Positions 19,763-27,837 of a DNA stretch of 57,267 bases are shown in pieces. The notes under the pieces were generated by a model. It saw nothing but the letters and a program-made list of their open reading frames with translations, was not told where the DNA came from and did no database searches. The stretch is taken from assembly GCA_947483555.1 (NCBI GenBank), contig CANKMW010000060.1, positions 1 through 57,267 on the forward strand. Reading direction: 5' to 3'. The stretch comes from Myxococcales bacterium (GTDB lineage: Bacteria > Myxococcota_A > Polyangia > Haliangiales > Haliangiaceae). A program made the translations under genes and the position numbers. Within the stretch, counting starts at the first letter, position 1. Every line of letters starts with the position of its first letter.

Positions 19763-20551
19763 TCACGGCGGCGGTTCGCAGGTGTAGCTGTAGACGAGCG
19801 TATGCGTGCGCTCGTACCCCGGCTGGTGCACGGTCCACCGCTGTTGCAGCGGTGAGCCGTCGTCCTCGCGCTCGGTGTGGATCTCGAGGAACAGCGTCTC
19901 GCGGCCGTCGGGACCGCCGTAGCGACGCTGCCACGACAGCTCGAGGCCATGATCATCGAAGCTGCGCAGCTCGACGCCCTCCGGCATGCCATCGCTGTTG
20001 TCGTCGCGCTCCTGCACCGTCCACTGCGCGTAGGGGCCGGTGTAGCGCAAGGAGTTGCAGCCCGACAGCTCGCCGGTGTCCGAGCGGGCACACACGTTCT
20101 CGATCAGGCTCCCGTCGCCGGTGCCGAAGATGCCTTCCCGATCGGGCTGGTTCTCGTAGTCGAGGACCCAGCCCGCGGGTTGGCCGTCACGCCAGCGCCA
20201 GGTCTCGACGAAGCGGTGCTCGGCGAGCGTGCCGGTGCGCGTCACGACCGCCTTGCGGCCGTCGGCGACCGTGGTCGTCTCCTGGTACTGCGCCGTCCCG
20301 TCGTCGAACGTGTGCTCGACGCGGACCTCGCCGGCATACCGCGACGTGGTGCGCTCGACCACGTCGCCGCGGGTCTTCTCGTCGAGCACGACGTGGCCGG
20401 CGTCGTCACCCTCGAAGCGGTAGGTCTCGCTCACCGCCGGCTCGTCGGAGTACTGACCGGTGCCGCCGCACGGGATGCGCCACGACACGCCGTCGTCGGC
20501 GCAGCCGGCGGCCAGCGCCACCACGGCGGCCAGCGAGCAGGCCGGCCGCAT
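19763..20551 (-). CDS. Lipoprotein, unknown function
   Basis: A 262-residue lipoprotein. The signal SLAAVVALAAGC gives a lipobox at Cys17. The mature part is beta-rich and looks like the RHS/antitoxin-style toggling pattern of short strands (YRFEGDDAGHVVLDEKTRG, WRWRDGQPAGWVLDYEN, ELRSFDDHGLELSWQRRYGG). An internal Cys pair (NVCARSDTGELSGCNS) and a C-terminal Cys (YSYTCEPPP) are present. I recognise no named family. It begins 2 bp after the stop of the frameshifted DUF3088 gene, so the two are co-transcribed. Confidence 0.65.
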   Translation of the reverse strand: MRPACSLAAVVALAAGCADDGVSWRIPCGGTGQYSDEPAVSETYRFEGDDAGHVVLDEKTRGDVVERTTSRYAGEVRVEHTFDDGTAQYQETTTVADGRKAVVTRTGTLAEHRFVETWRWRDGQPAGWVLDYENQPDREGIFGTGDGSLIENVCARSDTGELSGCNSLRYTGPYAQWTVQERDDNSDGMPEGVELRSFDDHGLELSWQRRYGGPDGRETLFLEIHTEREDDGSPLQQRWTVHQPGYERTHTLVYSYTCEPPP

Positions 20552-20553
20552 GG

Positions 20554-20891
20554 TCAGTGCGGTCCAGGCAAGCCGCGGGTCGCCGCCAGGTAGCGCATGA
20601 TCTCGAGGGTCTTGTTCACGAAGCGGTGACCATTCGCCACGTCGATCGTGACCCAGGGCACCGAGGCCGGCGCGTCGTCGCCGAGCACCAGCAACGGCAG
20701 CGCCTGGTGCTCGGGACCGAGCAGGTCGGCGACCGGCTGGCGCGGCTTGGGGAACTCGAGCTCGACGACGTCGACGGTCTCGCGGAGCACCGGGTAGTAC
20801 GTGAGCAGCCCGTCACCTGCGCAGCGTAGGGGCAGTACCAGGTGCCGTGATCCTGAAAGCCGGGACGCAGCAGATAGAGCGTGTCGCGCAT
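20554..20891 (-). pseudogene. DUF3088-family gene with a frameshift
   Basis: From ATG 20891 the product starts MRDTLYLLRPGFQD and reaches WYCPYAAQ. Family-like sequence then continues in another frame as GDGLLTYYPVLRETVDVVEL, followed by LGPEHQALPLLVLGDD and FVNKTLEIMRYLAATRG to the stop at 20554. Together these match DUF3088, a thioredoxin-like family of about 110 residues. At the junction (20814-20828) removing two bases restores WYCPYC-AGDG, with a thioredoxin-like CPYC. A 2-bp insertion in this strain or an assembly error would explain it. TACGCT lies 6 nt before the ATG. Confidence 0.7.
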
Positions 20892-20897
20892 GCGCCG

Positions 20898-20903
20898 AGC
20901 GTA
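20898..20903 (-). promoter_or_regulatory. -10-like TACGCT, 6 nt before ATG
   Basis: Minus-strand TACGCT, 6 nt and the ATG at 20891. The identical arrangement precedes the gene starting at 24026. Confidence 0.45.
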
Positions 20904-20946
20904 CGGGATCTCGGCGCGCCATTGTTGGACGCTGGCCTGCGGCTCG

Positions 20947-21957
20947 CTACCCGCCGTGGCGTCGGAAGGCCCCCGGGGTGATGCCGGTCCACTTGCGAAA
21001 GGCGCGGCTGAAGTTGGGCAGCTCGGTGTAGCCTAGGCGGCTGGCGACCTCGGCCAGCGGCAGGCCGCGGTCCTCGAGCAGGAGCAAGGCGCGCTGACGG
21101 CGGGTCTCGTCGAGGATCGCCGAGTAGCTGGTCCCGAGCGCCGCCAGCTTGCGCTTGAGCGTGCGGGTCGAGACGTGAACCGTCCGCGCCACCTCGTCGA
21201 CCGTGCAGAAGCGGCCGTCGGGCGCTTCGAGCGCCGAGCGCACCCGGCCGGGCAGGCCCGCGTCGACGAGCATGGCCAGCTCGCGCTCGCATTGCGTGCG
21301 CGCCAGCTGCACCGCGACCGGATCCGCCGACAACAGCGGCACGTCGAGCATCTCGGCGGCGAAGACCAGCCGGTTCGCGGGTCGGTCGAAGCGCAGCAGG
21401 TCGCCGGTCGGGATGGGAACCCGGCCCAGGTAGGCGGGCGCGGGGAAGCTGCACTCGGCGGCGCCGTGGAGCGGGCGCCCGGTCAAGGTCTGGCCGATCT
21501 GCCACAGCCCGACGATCAGGCTCAGGATCGCGAACTCGCGCAGCCCGCCGAGGTCGCCGCGTTCCTCGATCACGACGGCGGCGGTGTCGTGCGCGACGAC
21601 GGTCGAGACGCCGAGGACCGAGGTGCGGGTTGCGGCGAAGCGCTCGGCGAAGGCCAGCGCCTCGCGCACCGTGCTCGCCGTCATCGCCGCGAACCCCAGG
21701 AAGCCGTGTGACGACACCTTCATCTGCATGCCGAGATAGAGCGCCAGCGCCGGCTCGGCGGTGAGCGCGTGCGCGCGCTCCACCACCAGCAGACAGGTCG
21801 ACAGCGGCACGCGCGCGCCAGGAACCCGCAACGACTCCTCGCTGAGGTCGGTGCCCGCGAGCAGCACCTCGGGGCGGACCTTCCAGCGACGGGCGAGCGT
21901 CACCACGTCGAGGACGTAGTTGCCCGGAAGCTCTCCCTGTCGATCGCCGGTGGACAT
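20947..21957 (-). CDS. AraC-family transcriptional regulator (OruR/ArgR-like)
   Basis: A 336-residue regulator. The N-terminal 200 residues match the arabinose-binding-like domain of the OruR/QhpR branch (ALALYLGMQMKVSSHGFLGF, then REFAILSLIVGLWQIGQTL). The C-terminal 90 residues hold the double helix-turn-helix of AraC proteins: CTVDEVARTVHVSTRTLKRK, then LPLAEVASRLGYTELPNFSR and GITPGAFRRHGG. It would bind DNA as a dimer in response to a small effector. ATG 21957 is chosen because the codons further upstream overlap the operator-like sequence. Tandem TCGAAAA repeats and an inverted repeat lie just upstream, consistent with autoregulation. Divergent from 22156. Confidence 0.88.
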   Translation of the reverse strand: MSTGDRQGELPGNYVLDVVTLARRWKVRPEVLLAGTDLSEESLRVPGARVPLSTCLLVVERAHALTAEPALALYLGMQMKVSSHGFLGFAAMTASTVREALAFAERFAATRTSVLGVSTVVAHDTAAVVIEERGDLGGLREFAILSLIVGLWQIGQTLTGRPLHGAAECSFPAPAYLGRVPIPTGDLLRFDRPANRLVFAAEMLDVPLLSADPVAVQLARTQCERELAMLVDAGLPGRVRSALEAPDGRFCTVDEVARTVHVSTRTLKRKLAALGTSYSAILDETRRQRALLLLEDRGLPLAEVASRLGYTELPNFSRAFRKWTGITPGAFRRHGG

Positions 21958-21963
21958 GTGAGT

Positions 21964-22006
21964 GTGGCGACAACGCCACCTCGAAAAACTGAGGCTATCT
22001 CGAAAA
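21964..22006. promoter_or_regulatory. Inverted and direct repeats upstream of the AraC gene
   Basis: A perfect GTGGCG-ACAA-CGCCAC dyad (21964-21979) lies next to the AraC start. Two direct TCGAAAA copies (21981-21987 and 22000-22006) are 19 bp apart start to start, close to two helical turns, as expected for an AraC-type site. The region is also locally AT-rich. Confidence 0.4.
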
Positions 22007-22155
22007 TTCGTGAGCACAACCAATTAGATGCGGCGGTAGACCGATCGCGAAAGGGCGGCGTTTCAACTCCCAGCACCCCGCATCACCGACTGGACGTGTC
22101 GAGCCGATTCCGGCTCCACGGCCACCGGCCTCCGGTGCACGAAAGGACTCGCGTC

Positions 22156-22839
22156 ATGTTTCGCCGCTTCGCCACCCTCGCCCTCACCCTCTCGCTGTCC
22201 ACCACCGCCCTCACCGCCACCACCGCCGACGCTCGCGGCTTCGCCCAGGCTCCCGGCTCCTCCGGTCACCCCGAGTCGAAGGCGATCCGCGCCGACGAGG
22301 CCGCGGTACCGCGCATCAGCGCCGCCGCCCGCGCCCAGCTCCGCAAGGTGCTCAAGGCGCGCCGGGCCAAGAACGTCGGCGCCTTCCGCGCCTACGCGAA
22401 CCGGGGCTCGTATCCGCACAACTACGTCACCTCGGACCGCCTCAACGTCTGGATCGACGAGGACGGCCGCATGTGCGCCGCCGCCACCATGATCTTCCGC
22501 TCGGGCGCGAAGCGGCTGGTGCGCGACGTCGCCCGCACCGACAACTACATCAAGCTCGGTGAGGTCACCGAGGGACCGGTGATGGACTGGATCCTGAGCT
22601 CGGGCCTCACCCAGGGCGAGGTCGCCGCGATCCAGGAGCCGTTCATGGGCGCGCGCGAGTTGCCGGCCGAGCCGGCGCCCGGCAGCCAGGACTGGCGCAT
22701 CGCCGAGGACGCCCGCCTGCGCGCCCGCTACGCCGACGTGCTGACCCAGCTGGCCGCCGCGCCCGACGCCAGCGTCGATGCCGCGATCGACGCGCTGACG
22801 TGGCGCCCGGACCTGGTCGCCAAGCTCGTGAAGGGCTGA
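22156..22839 (+). CDS. Secreted protein, tandem paralogue 1
   Basis: A 227-residue exported protein with signal peptide 1-26 (LALTLSLSTTALTATTADA). The mature part begins RGFAQAPGSSGHPESK. Its core (about 60-160) is shared with the next gene: LRKVLKARRAKN, AFRAY, YPHN, LNVWID, CAAATMI, DWILSSGLT, IQEPF. Between the two copies the strongest conservation is in AFRAYxxxGxYPHN and CAAATMI. No catalytic motif is known to me. GAAAGGA (22143-22149) provides the ribosome site for ATG 22156. A 12-bp gap separates it from the paralogue, so the two form an operon. I recognise no named family. Confidence 0.7.
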   Translation: MFRRFATLALTLSLSTTALTATTADARGFAQAPGSSGHPESKAIRADEAAVPRISAAARAQLRKVLKARRAKNVGAFRAYANRGSYPHNYVTSDRLNVWIDEDGRMCAAATMIFRSGAKRLVRDVARTDNYIKLGEVTEGPVMDWILSSGLTQGEVAAIQEPFMGARELPAEPAPGSQDWRIAEDARLRARYADVLTQLAAAPDASVDAAIDALTWRPDLVAKLVKG

Positions 22840-22850
22840 GGGAACCCGCC

Positions 22851-23492
22851 ATGTTCACACACCTGCTCATCGCAACTCTGTCGCTCGCCCTCACCACCCA
22901 GGCCGCCGCCGCGCGCGGCTTCGCGACCGCCCCGGCCGCCAGCCAGGAAGAACGGATCGGACACCGCAACGACGACCGCGCCCGCCTCAGGAAGGTGCTC
23001 GCCGCCCGGCGAGCGAAGAACCTGGCCGCCTTCCGTGCCTACGTGCGCGCCGGCAGGTACCCGCACAACCAGCTCACGCCCGGCGAGCTCAACATCTGGA
23101 TCGACGCCGCCGGCAACAAGTGCGCCGCCGCCACGATGATCTGGGCCTCGGGCGCGCGCGACCTGGTCACGCAGGTCGCGGCCGATGACAACGCCATCCG
23201 CCTCGCCACCGTCACCGCGGGGCCGTTGCTCGACTGGATCGTCACCTCCGGGCTCACCCACGACGAGGTGGTGCTGATCCAGCGCCCGTTCATCGGCCGA
23301 CCCGGCGGACCGCCGCGCCCGCTCCCGGGCCGACCGCTGGTCGACTGGCGCCTCGCGGCCGACCGCGCCCTGCGCGTGAAGTACGATGCCATCCTGCGCG
23401 AGCTCGAGCGCAGCCGCGCCGCCAGCCTCGACGCCGCCGTCGACGCCCTGGTGGCGCACCCGGAGCTGGTGGCGTCGCTGCTCGGCCGCTGA
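22851..23492 (+). CDS. Secreted protein, tandem paralogue 2
   Basis: A 213-residue exported protein with signal peptide 1-21 (LIATLSLALTTQAAAA, then RGFATAP). It aligns along its length with the preceding gene (LRKVLAARRAKNLAAFRAY, YPHNQLTPGELNIWID, CAAATMIWASGARDLV, DWIVTSGLTHDEV). It lacks part of the insert after the signal peptide and carries a Pro/Gly segment (GRPGGPPRPLPGRP) before the last helix. The pair is a clear tandem duplication that has diverged substantially. AGGGAACCCGCC precedes the ATG. Function unknown. Confidence 0.7.
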   Translation: MFTHLLIATLSLALTTQAAAARGFATAPAASQEERIGHRNDDRARLRKVLAARRAKNLAAFRAYVRAGRYPHNQLTPGELNIWIDAAGNKCAAATMIWASGARDLVTQVAADDNAIRLATVTAGPLLDWIVTSGLTHDEVVLIQRPFIGRPGGPPRPLPGRPLVDWRLAADRALRVKYDAILRELERSRAASLDAAVDALVAHPELVASLLGR

Positions 23493-23498
23493 CGCCGG

Positions 23499-24026
23499 TC
23501 ACGGGCAGTTCTCGAAGCAGCCGCGCCAGGCGGTATTCAGGATCGCGCAGCACGTCGACGAGCCGCCGCCGCAGTCGTTGGTGTCGTGGCAGGCGATGGC
23601 GGTGCCGCAGGTGCCGATGGCGGTGCACTCGCCGGCGCCGGCGGTCAGGCAGCACTCGCCGCCGCCGCAGTCTTCGGGTCCATCGCAGCGAGTGGAGATG
23701 CCGGCGCACACCGCGCCCGGGTTCTGGCAGTGAATCCCGCCGACCACGTCGGCGCAGCACTCCTGGTCGAGGGTGCAGGTGGCGGTGCCGCAGGCGATGC
23801 CGCCGAACAGCCCGTCGATGTCGATCGCATCGGACGCCGCATCGGTGGCGGTGCCCGGTGGCTGACACAGGTCGGCGACGCACTCCTGGCCCGCCGGGCA
23901 CGGGTGCGCGACGTCGCACCGGAAGTGGGCGTCACCGTAGTCAGGTGCGTCGTAGCCGCACGCGACGACGAGCGTGGCCAGCGTGGCGGCGCAGACGATC
24001 GCGAACGCGCAGCACCAGCGGGACAT
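23499..24026 (-). CDS. Cys-rich lipoprotein
   Basis: A 175-residue lipoprotein. The signal has a run VCAATLATLVVAC giving a lipobox at Cys23. The mature part has about 20 cysteines in regularly spaced pairs (RCDVAHPCPAGQECVADLC, CGTATCTLDQECC, CGGGECC, CGGGSSTCC), resembling dickkopf/notch-like knots found in myxobacterial surface lipoproteins. An Asp/Ala stretch (TATDAASDAIDIDG) links the first and second Cys clusters. ATG 24026 is preferred over one 36 bp upstream because TACGCT lies exactly 6 nt before it. It is convergent with the tandem paralogues, 6 bp between stops. Confidence 0.7.
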   Translation of the reverse strand: MSRWCCAFAIVCAATLATLVVACGYDAPDYGDAHFRCDVAHPCPAGQECVADLCQPPGTATDAASDAIDIDGLFGGIACGTATCTLDQECCADVVGGIHCQNPGAVCAGISTRCDGPEDCGGGECCLTAGAGECTAIGTCGTAIACHDTNDCGGGSSTCCAILNTAWRGCFENCP

Positions 24027-24032
24027 CGGGCG

Positions 24033-24038
24033 AGCGTA
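24033..24038 (-). promoter_or_regulatory. -10-like TACGCT, 6 nt before ATG
   Basis: Minus-strand TACGCT, then 6 nt and the ATG at 24026. Confidence 0.45.
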
Positions 24039-24147
24039 CGGCGCGGCGCCGGCGCGCACCATCCCCGAGCGACATCACCGCCACCCCGACTGTCGGGCAC
24101 CTCACGCTGGTTGCAGCGGGTGCCGGGCGACCGCCGGCCGGACCAGG

Positions 24148-24153
24148 TAAGAT
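24148..24153 (+). promoter_or_regulatory. -10-like TAAGAT, 6 nt before GTG
   Basis: TAAGAT, then 6 nt and the GTG at 24160, which supports that GTG as the start. Confidence 0.45.
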
Positions 24154-24159
24154 GGGCGC

Positions 24160-25149
24160 GTGTCGGCCCCCCGGCTGCGCTGTGTGATCCTGGTCTCGGA
24201 CGGGCCGTCGCGACGCGTCGGAGCCGGTGGCTTGCTCATCGGCCGGCAGCGCGACTGCGACATCGTGGCCGACGACCCGTCGGTGAGCCGCCGCCATGCG
24301 CTCATCCGGGTCACCGGTGACGGCGCCGAGATGGTGCCCCTGGGGCGGGCGCCGATCACGATCAACGGCAAGGCGTGCGACCGCGCCACCGCGCTCACCG
24401 ACGGCGATCGGATCGAGCTGCCCGCCATGTGCCTGACGGTCGTCCTCGAGATCCCGCGCCCCGACCACACCCAGTCGACCGGCTTCGCGCTGGCCCGCCA
24501 GCGCGGCGGCAGCTTCGGGATCTCGCACTCGCCGTTCGTGGTCGGCGGTGGCGAGCACGACGACCTGATCGTCAAGGGGTGGCCGACCGCGGCGATGCGT
24601 TTCCACGTCGCCCAGGGTGGGCTGTTCGTCGAGGTCACCGAGGCCGCGCGGCTCAATAACCAGGCGCTGGCCGACGACGGCGTGGTGGAGCTGGCGGCTG
24701 GCGACGCGCTGGCGTTCCGCAAGGAGGTCTTCACGATCAGCCTGGTCGCCGGCGGAGACCACACCACCGTGGTCGGCGACAAGACCGGGTTGCCGCGCCA
24801 GGTCGTGGTCCAGATCCTGCCGCGCGGTGGCCGCATCGTGTTCGGGCTCGCCGACGGCGAGCGCGCGGTCTTCCTCGCCGACCGCCGGCTCGACCTCCTG
24901 GTCGCCCTGCTGCGGCCGCCGGCGCCGTATTCGCCCGGCGACTTCATCCCCGACGACGTGGTCCGGCCGATCGTCTGGCCACGCAACCCGGCGGTATCCC
25001 GGCCCGAGATCAACATGTTGATCAGCCGCTGCCGCCAGGACCTGGTCGCCGCCGGGCTGCACGGGCCTCGCCTGCTCGAGCGCGCGCCCGGCGGGGGGGC
25101 CACCCGGGTGGCGCTGGCACCATCGGCGAAGATCACGGTCGATTCGTGA
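24160..25149 (+). CDS. FHA-domain protein with OmpR-like winged helix
   Basis: A 329-residue cytosolic protein. The FHA domain at about 5-100 shows GR (29-30), DCDIVADDPSVSRRHA (32-47) and NGK, the residues that bind phosphothreonine. A second FHA-like segment may cover about 105-200 (FVVGGGEHDDLIVKG, then LNNQALADDGVVEL). The C-terminus (about 235-329) resembles an OmpR/PhoB winged helix: LDLLVALLRPPAPYSPGDFI, then INMLISRCRQDLVAAG, LLERAPGGG, TRVALAP. This architecture would let phospho-signals control DNA binding. It sits 16 bp before the PEGA kinase gene, the likely source of the phosphothreonine; both genes have their own -10-like box. Confidence 0.75.
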   Translation: MSAPRLRCVILVSDGPSRRVGAGGLLIGRQRDCDIVADDPSVSRRHALIRVTGDGAEMVPLGRAPITINGKACDRATALTDGDRIELPAMCLTVVLEIPRPDHTQSTGFALARQRGGSFGISHSPFVVGGGEHDDLIVKGWPTAAMRFHVAQGGLFVEVTEAARLNNQALADDGVVELAAGDALAFRKEVFTISLVAGGDHTTVVGDKTGLPRQVVVQILPRGGRIVFGLADGERAVFLADRRLDLLVALLRPPAPYSPGDFIPDDVVRPIVWPRNPAVSRPEINMLISRCRQDLVAAGLHGPRLLERAPGGGATRVALAPSAKITVDS

Positions 25150-25165
25150 GCTACCATGCGCGGCC

Positions 25166-26836
25166 GTGGTCGCTGCGCTGTCCTCCCGATCCGCTCCCCG
25201 GCGACTCGGTCGCTACGAGCTGATCGCGCCGCTCGCCACCGGCGGCATGGCGGAGCTGTACCTGGGACGCCTGCGCGGCCGCGGCGGCTTCGAGAAGCTG
25301 GTCGCGATCAAGCGGATGAAGCCGCACCTGTCCGATGATCCCGGCTTCGTCGCCATGTTTCTCGATGAGGGCCGCATCGCCGCCCGCTTGACCCACCCCA
25401 ACATCTGCCAGGTCTACGAGCTCGGCGACGAGGACGGCCAGCTGTACATGGCGATGGAGTACGTGCCCGGCATCCCGCTGTCGACGATCCTGGCCGTGCT
25501 GCCGCAGACCCGCGACGGCTTCGACCTGCGGGTGGCCGCCGGCATCCTGATCCAGGTCAGCGACGGTGTGCACTTCGCGCACGAGCACAAGACCGACAGC
25601 GGCGGGCCGGCGCCGATCGTCCACCGCGACGTGTCGCCGACCAACCTCCTGGTGACCGCCGAGGGCGTGTGCAAGCTGGTCGACTTCGGCATCGCCAAGG
25701 TGCTCACCGAGGTCAGCCAGACCCGGACCGGCGTGCTGAAGGGCAAGCCCTCGTACATGGCGCCCGAGCAGATCCGCGCCGAGCCGGTCGATCGTCGAGC
25801 TGACGTGTTCGCGCTCGGCGTGGTGCTGTGGGAGTGCGTCGCCGGGCGGCGCCTGTTCCAGGGCGACTCCGACTTCTTGATCTGGCAGCAGATCACGCAG
25901 GACGCGATGCCGCGGCTCCGCGACCTGCGGCCGGAAGTGCCGCAGGCGCTCGACGACGTCGTGCACCGCGCGCTGGCCAAGGACCGGGACGGGCGCCACG
26001 AGACCGCTCGCGAGTTCGCCGCCGACGTGCGACGCAGCGTGGCGACGCTGGGCGGGCCGCTCGAGCCGGCGGCCCTGGCCACGTACCTGTCGCAGCTGTG
26101 TGGTGACGCCTTCGCGTCGCGGGCCAGGCTGGTGTCGCGCGCGCTGGCCGGGATCGAGGACGAGAACGAGGACGAGGACGAGACGCACCGCCACGTGCTC
26201 GACAACGCGGCCGAGCCAACGGCGAGCATCCGGTTGCGCGATCACACCGCGCAGGTCGGAATCGGGATCGGCATGCAGACCGCGGCGGACCCGGAGCCGG
26301 TGCGGCGCCGGTGGTCGGCCGCGCGATGGCCGGCGACGCTGTGGGCGGCGGCGGTGGTGCTGGGTGTGGTGCTGGCGATCGTGTGGGCGCGGAAGGACGA
26401 CGAGCGATCGCCGGTGGCCGCCGGATCGCCGGCGCCGATCGCGCAGCCAGCGCCCGTTCACCCCGAGCGAGCGAGCGCGGATGCGAGCGCGATCCGGAGG
26501 GAGCCGCAGCCGCAGCCGCAGCCGCAGCCGCAGCCGGAACCGCCGACTGCCGGCGTCGAGAGCGCGATCCGGAGGGAACCGCGGGCGCCCGTGAAACCAC
26601 GCCCCGAACCAGCGCCCGTCGCCGCCGCTGACCCCGGCTACTACCTGGTCGACTCGCGGCCGTACGCGCGCATCTACGTCGACGGCAAGGATCACGGTGA
26701 GACGCCGCTGTTCCGCGTCCCGTTGCCCCCCGGCCGCCACACCGTGCGCGCCGTGTTGCCCGACGGGCGCAAGCAGCAGTTCGTGATCGAGATCCGGTCG
26801 GGTCAGGACCTGTCGTCGGGACGGCTGCGATGGTGA
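25166..26836 (+). CDS. Ser/Thr protein kinase, membrane-anchored, with PEGA domain
   Basis: A 556-residue Hanks-type kinase. Kinase domain about 17-295: ATGGMAE loop (24-30), Lys49, HRDVSPTN (153-160; family members of this subgroup often have V-S-P instead of L-K-P), DFG (173-175), APE (199-201). An acidic run (DENEDEDE, 332-339) precedes the membrane helix (390-408). A Pro/Gln linker (about 447-460) and a C-terminal PEGA domain (about 491-548, RPYARIYVDGKDHGETP) follow. The HRDVSPTN variant replaces the usual catalytic-loop Lys with Ser, as in many myxobacterial kinases. TACCAT lies 8 nt before GTG 25166. The stop overlaps the next gene, mirroring 4353/6161. Confidence 0.9.
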   Translation: MVAALSSRSAPRRLGRYELIAPLATGGMAELYLGRLRGRGGFEKLVAIKRMKPHLSDDPGFVAMFLDEGRIAARLTHPNICQVYELGDEDGQLYMAMEYVPGIPLSTILAVLPQTRDGFDLRVAAGILIQVSDGVHFAHEHKTDSGGPAPIVHRDVSPTNLLVTAEGVCKLVDFGIAKVLTEVSQTRTGVLKGKPSYMAPEQIRAEPVDRRADVFALGVVLWECVAGRRLFQGDSDFLIWQQITQDAMPRLRDLRPEVPQALDDVVHRALAKDRDGRHETAREFAADVRRSVATLGGPLEPAALATYLSQLCGDAFASRARLVSRALAGIEDENEDEDETHRHVLDNAAEPTASIRLRDHTAQVGIGIGMQTAADPEPVRRRWSAARWPATLWAAAVVLGVVLAIVWARKDDERSPVAAGSPAPIAQPAPVHPERASADASAIRREPQPQPQPQPQPEPPTAGVESAIRREPRAPVKPRPEPAPVAAADPGYYLVDSRPYARIYVDGKDHGETPLFRVPLPPGRHTVRAVLPDGRKQQFVIEIRSGQDLSSGRLRW

Positions 26837-27828
26837 CGGCGCGGGCGCTGGTCGCGCTGGTCGCGACCGTGATGGCCGCCCCGACCGCGCAGGCTGATCG
26901 AGCGGCGCTTCGCGAAGCGCGCCGCGTCATCGAGGATGAAGTGCGCTACGACCTCGCCCAGGAGCTGCTGGTGGCCGCGCTTCGCCGCGGCGACAACCGG
27001 CCCGACGATCTGGTCGCGATCTACGAGCTGGCGGGCGTGACCTCGATCGTCCTCGGCCAGCGCGAGGTCGGCGAGCAGTACTTCCGGCGGCTCCTGGCCT
27101 TGCGACCGCAGGCCAAGCTGTCGATCGATACCGCGCCCAAGATCCTCGAGCCGTTCAGCGCCGCGCAGGCCCACATGGCGGCGGTCGGCAACCTGCGGGT
27201 CTCGGTGAAGGCGACGACGGCGCTCGAGGTGGTGGTCGAGATCACGGCCGATCCGCTCGGCATGGTCGCCGCGGCGCAGGTGCGCTACGTCGACGGAACC
27301 GGCGAGATCGGCCTGGTGCGCCGGCCCGCGCCGGCGCCGATCACGGTCAGGATCCCGGCCGGCGCGACCGCCGACTCGGTCGAGATCGTGGACGAGCACG
27401 GCAATCACCTGCTCGAGCTTTCGCCGCCGGAGCTACGCGCCGACGGCGGACCGGACCCGGTCGACGCGGGCGGATCGCCGAACCGGTTGCTGCGCTGGCC
27501 GACGTGGGCGATCGCGGCCGGGGTGAGCGGCGGTATCGGCGTCGGGTTCGCGATCGACGGCGGCCGGTCGCACGCGCGGCTCGACGACATCCTCGCCAAC
27601 CCGGAGGATCACTTCTTCGCCGAGGCCGAGAGTGCGCGGCGGCGGTGGCAACGCGACGCGACGGTCGCCAACGTCGCGTTCGTGGCGGCCGGCGTGTTCG
27701 TTGCCGGTGCGGTGACGGTGGCCGTCATCGGACGGCGCGCGGCGGCCACCCGGGTGGCCGTCGTCCCGTGGTCGTCGTCCCGTGGCGGTGGCGGCGGCGG
27801 GATCTCGGTGATTGCGGACTGGCCGTAG
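26830..27828 (+). CDS. Secreted/membrane partner protein of the PEGA kinase
   Basis: A 332-residue protein with signal peptide 1-22 (LVALVATVMAAPTAQA). A helical TPR-like N-terminal part (ELLVAALRRGDNRPDDLVAI, then GEQYFRRLLALRPQAKLSI) covers about 25-115. A beta-rich segment (about 120-200, NLRVSVKATTALEVVVEITA) and two hydrophobic helices near the C-terminus (about 225-245 and 275-300) follow. ATG 26830 overlaps the kinase stop by 7 bp; GTG 26833 would give the classic GTGA overlap and equally good translation. Like the gene after the first PEGA kinase it is secreted and starts with TPR-like helices, so the pair is a repeated module. No enzymatic motif seen. Confidence 0.65.
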   Translation: MVTARALVALVATVMAAPTAQADRAALREARRVIEDEVRYDLAQELLVAALRRGDNRPDDLVAIYELAGVTSIVLGQREVGEQYFRRLLALRPQAKLSIDTAPKILEPFSAAQAHMAAVGNLRVSVKATTALEVVVEITADPLGMVAAAQVRYVDGTGEIGLVRRPAPAPITVRIPAGATADSVEIVDEHGNHLLELSPPELRADGGPDPVDAGGSPNRLLRWPTWAIAAGVSGGIGVGFAIDGGRSHARLDDILANPEDHFFAEAESARRRWQRDATVANVAFVAAGVFVAGAVTVAVIGRRAAATRVAVVPWSSSRGGGGGGISVIADWP

Positions 27829-27837
27829 CCAGCCGGT

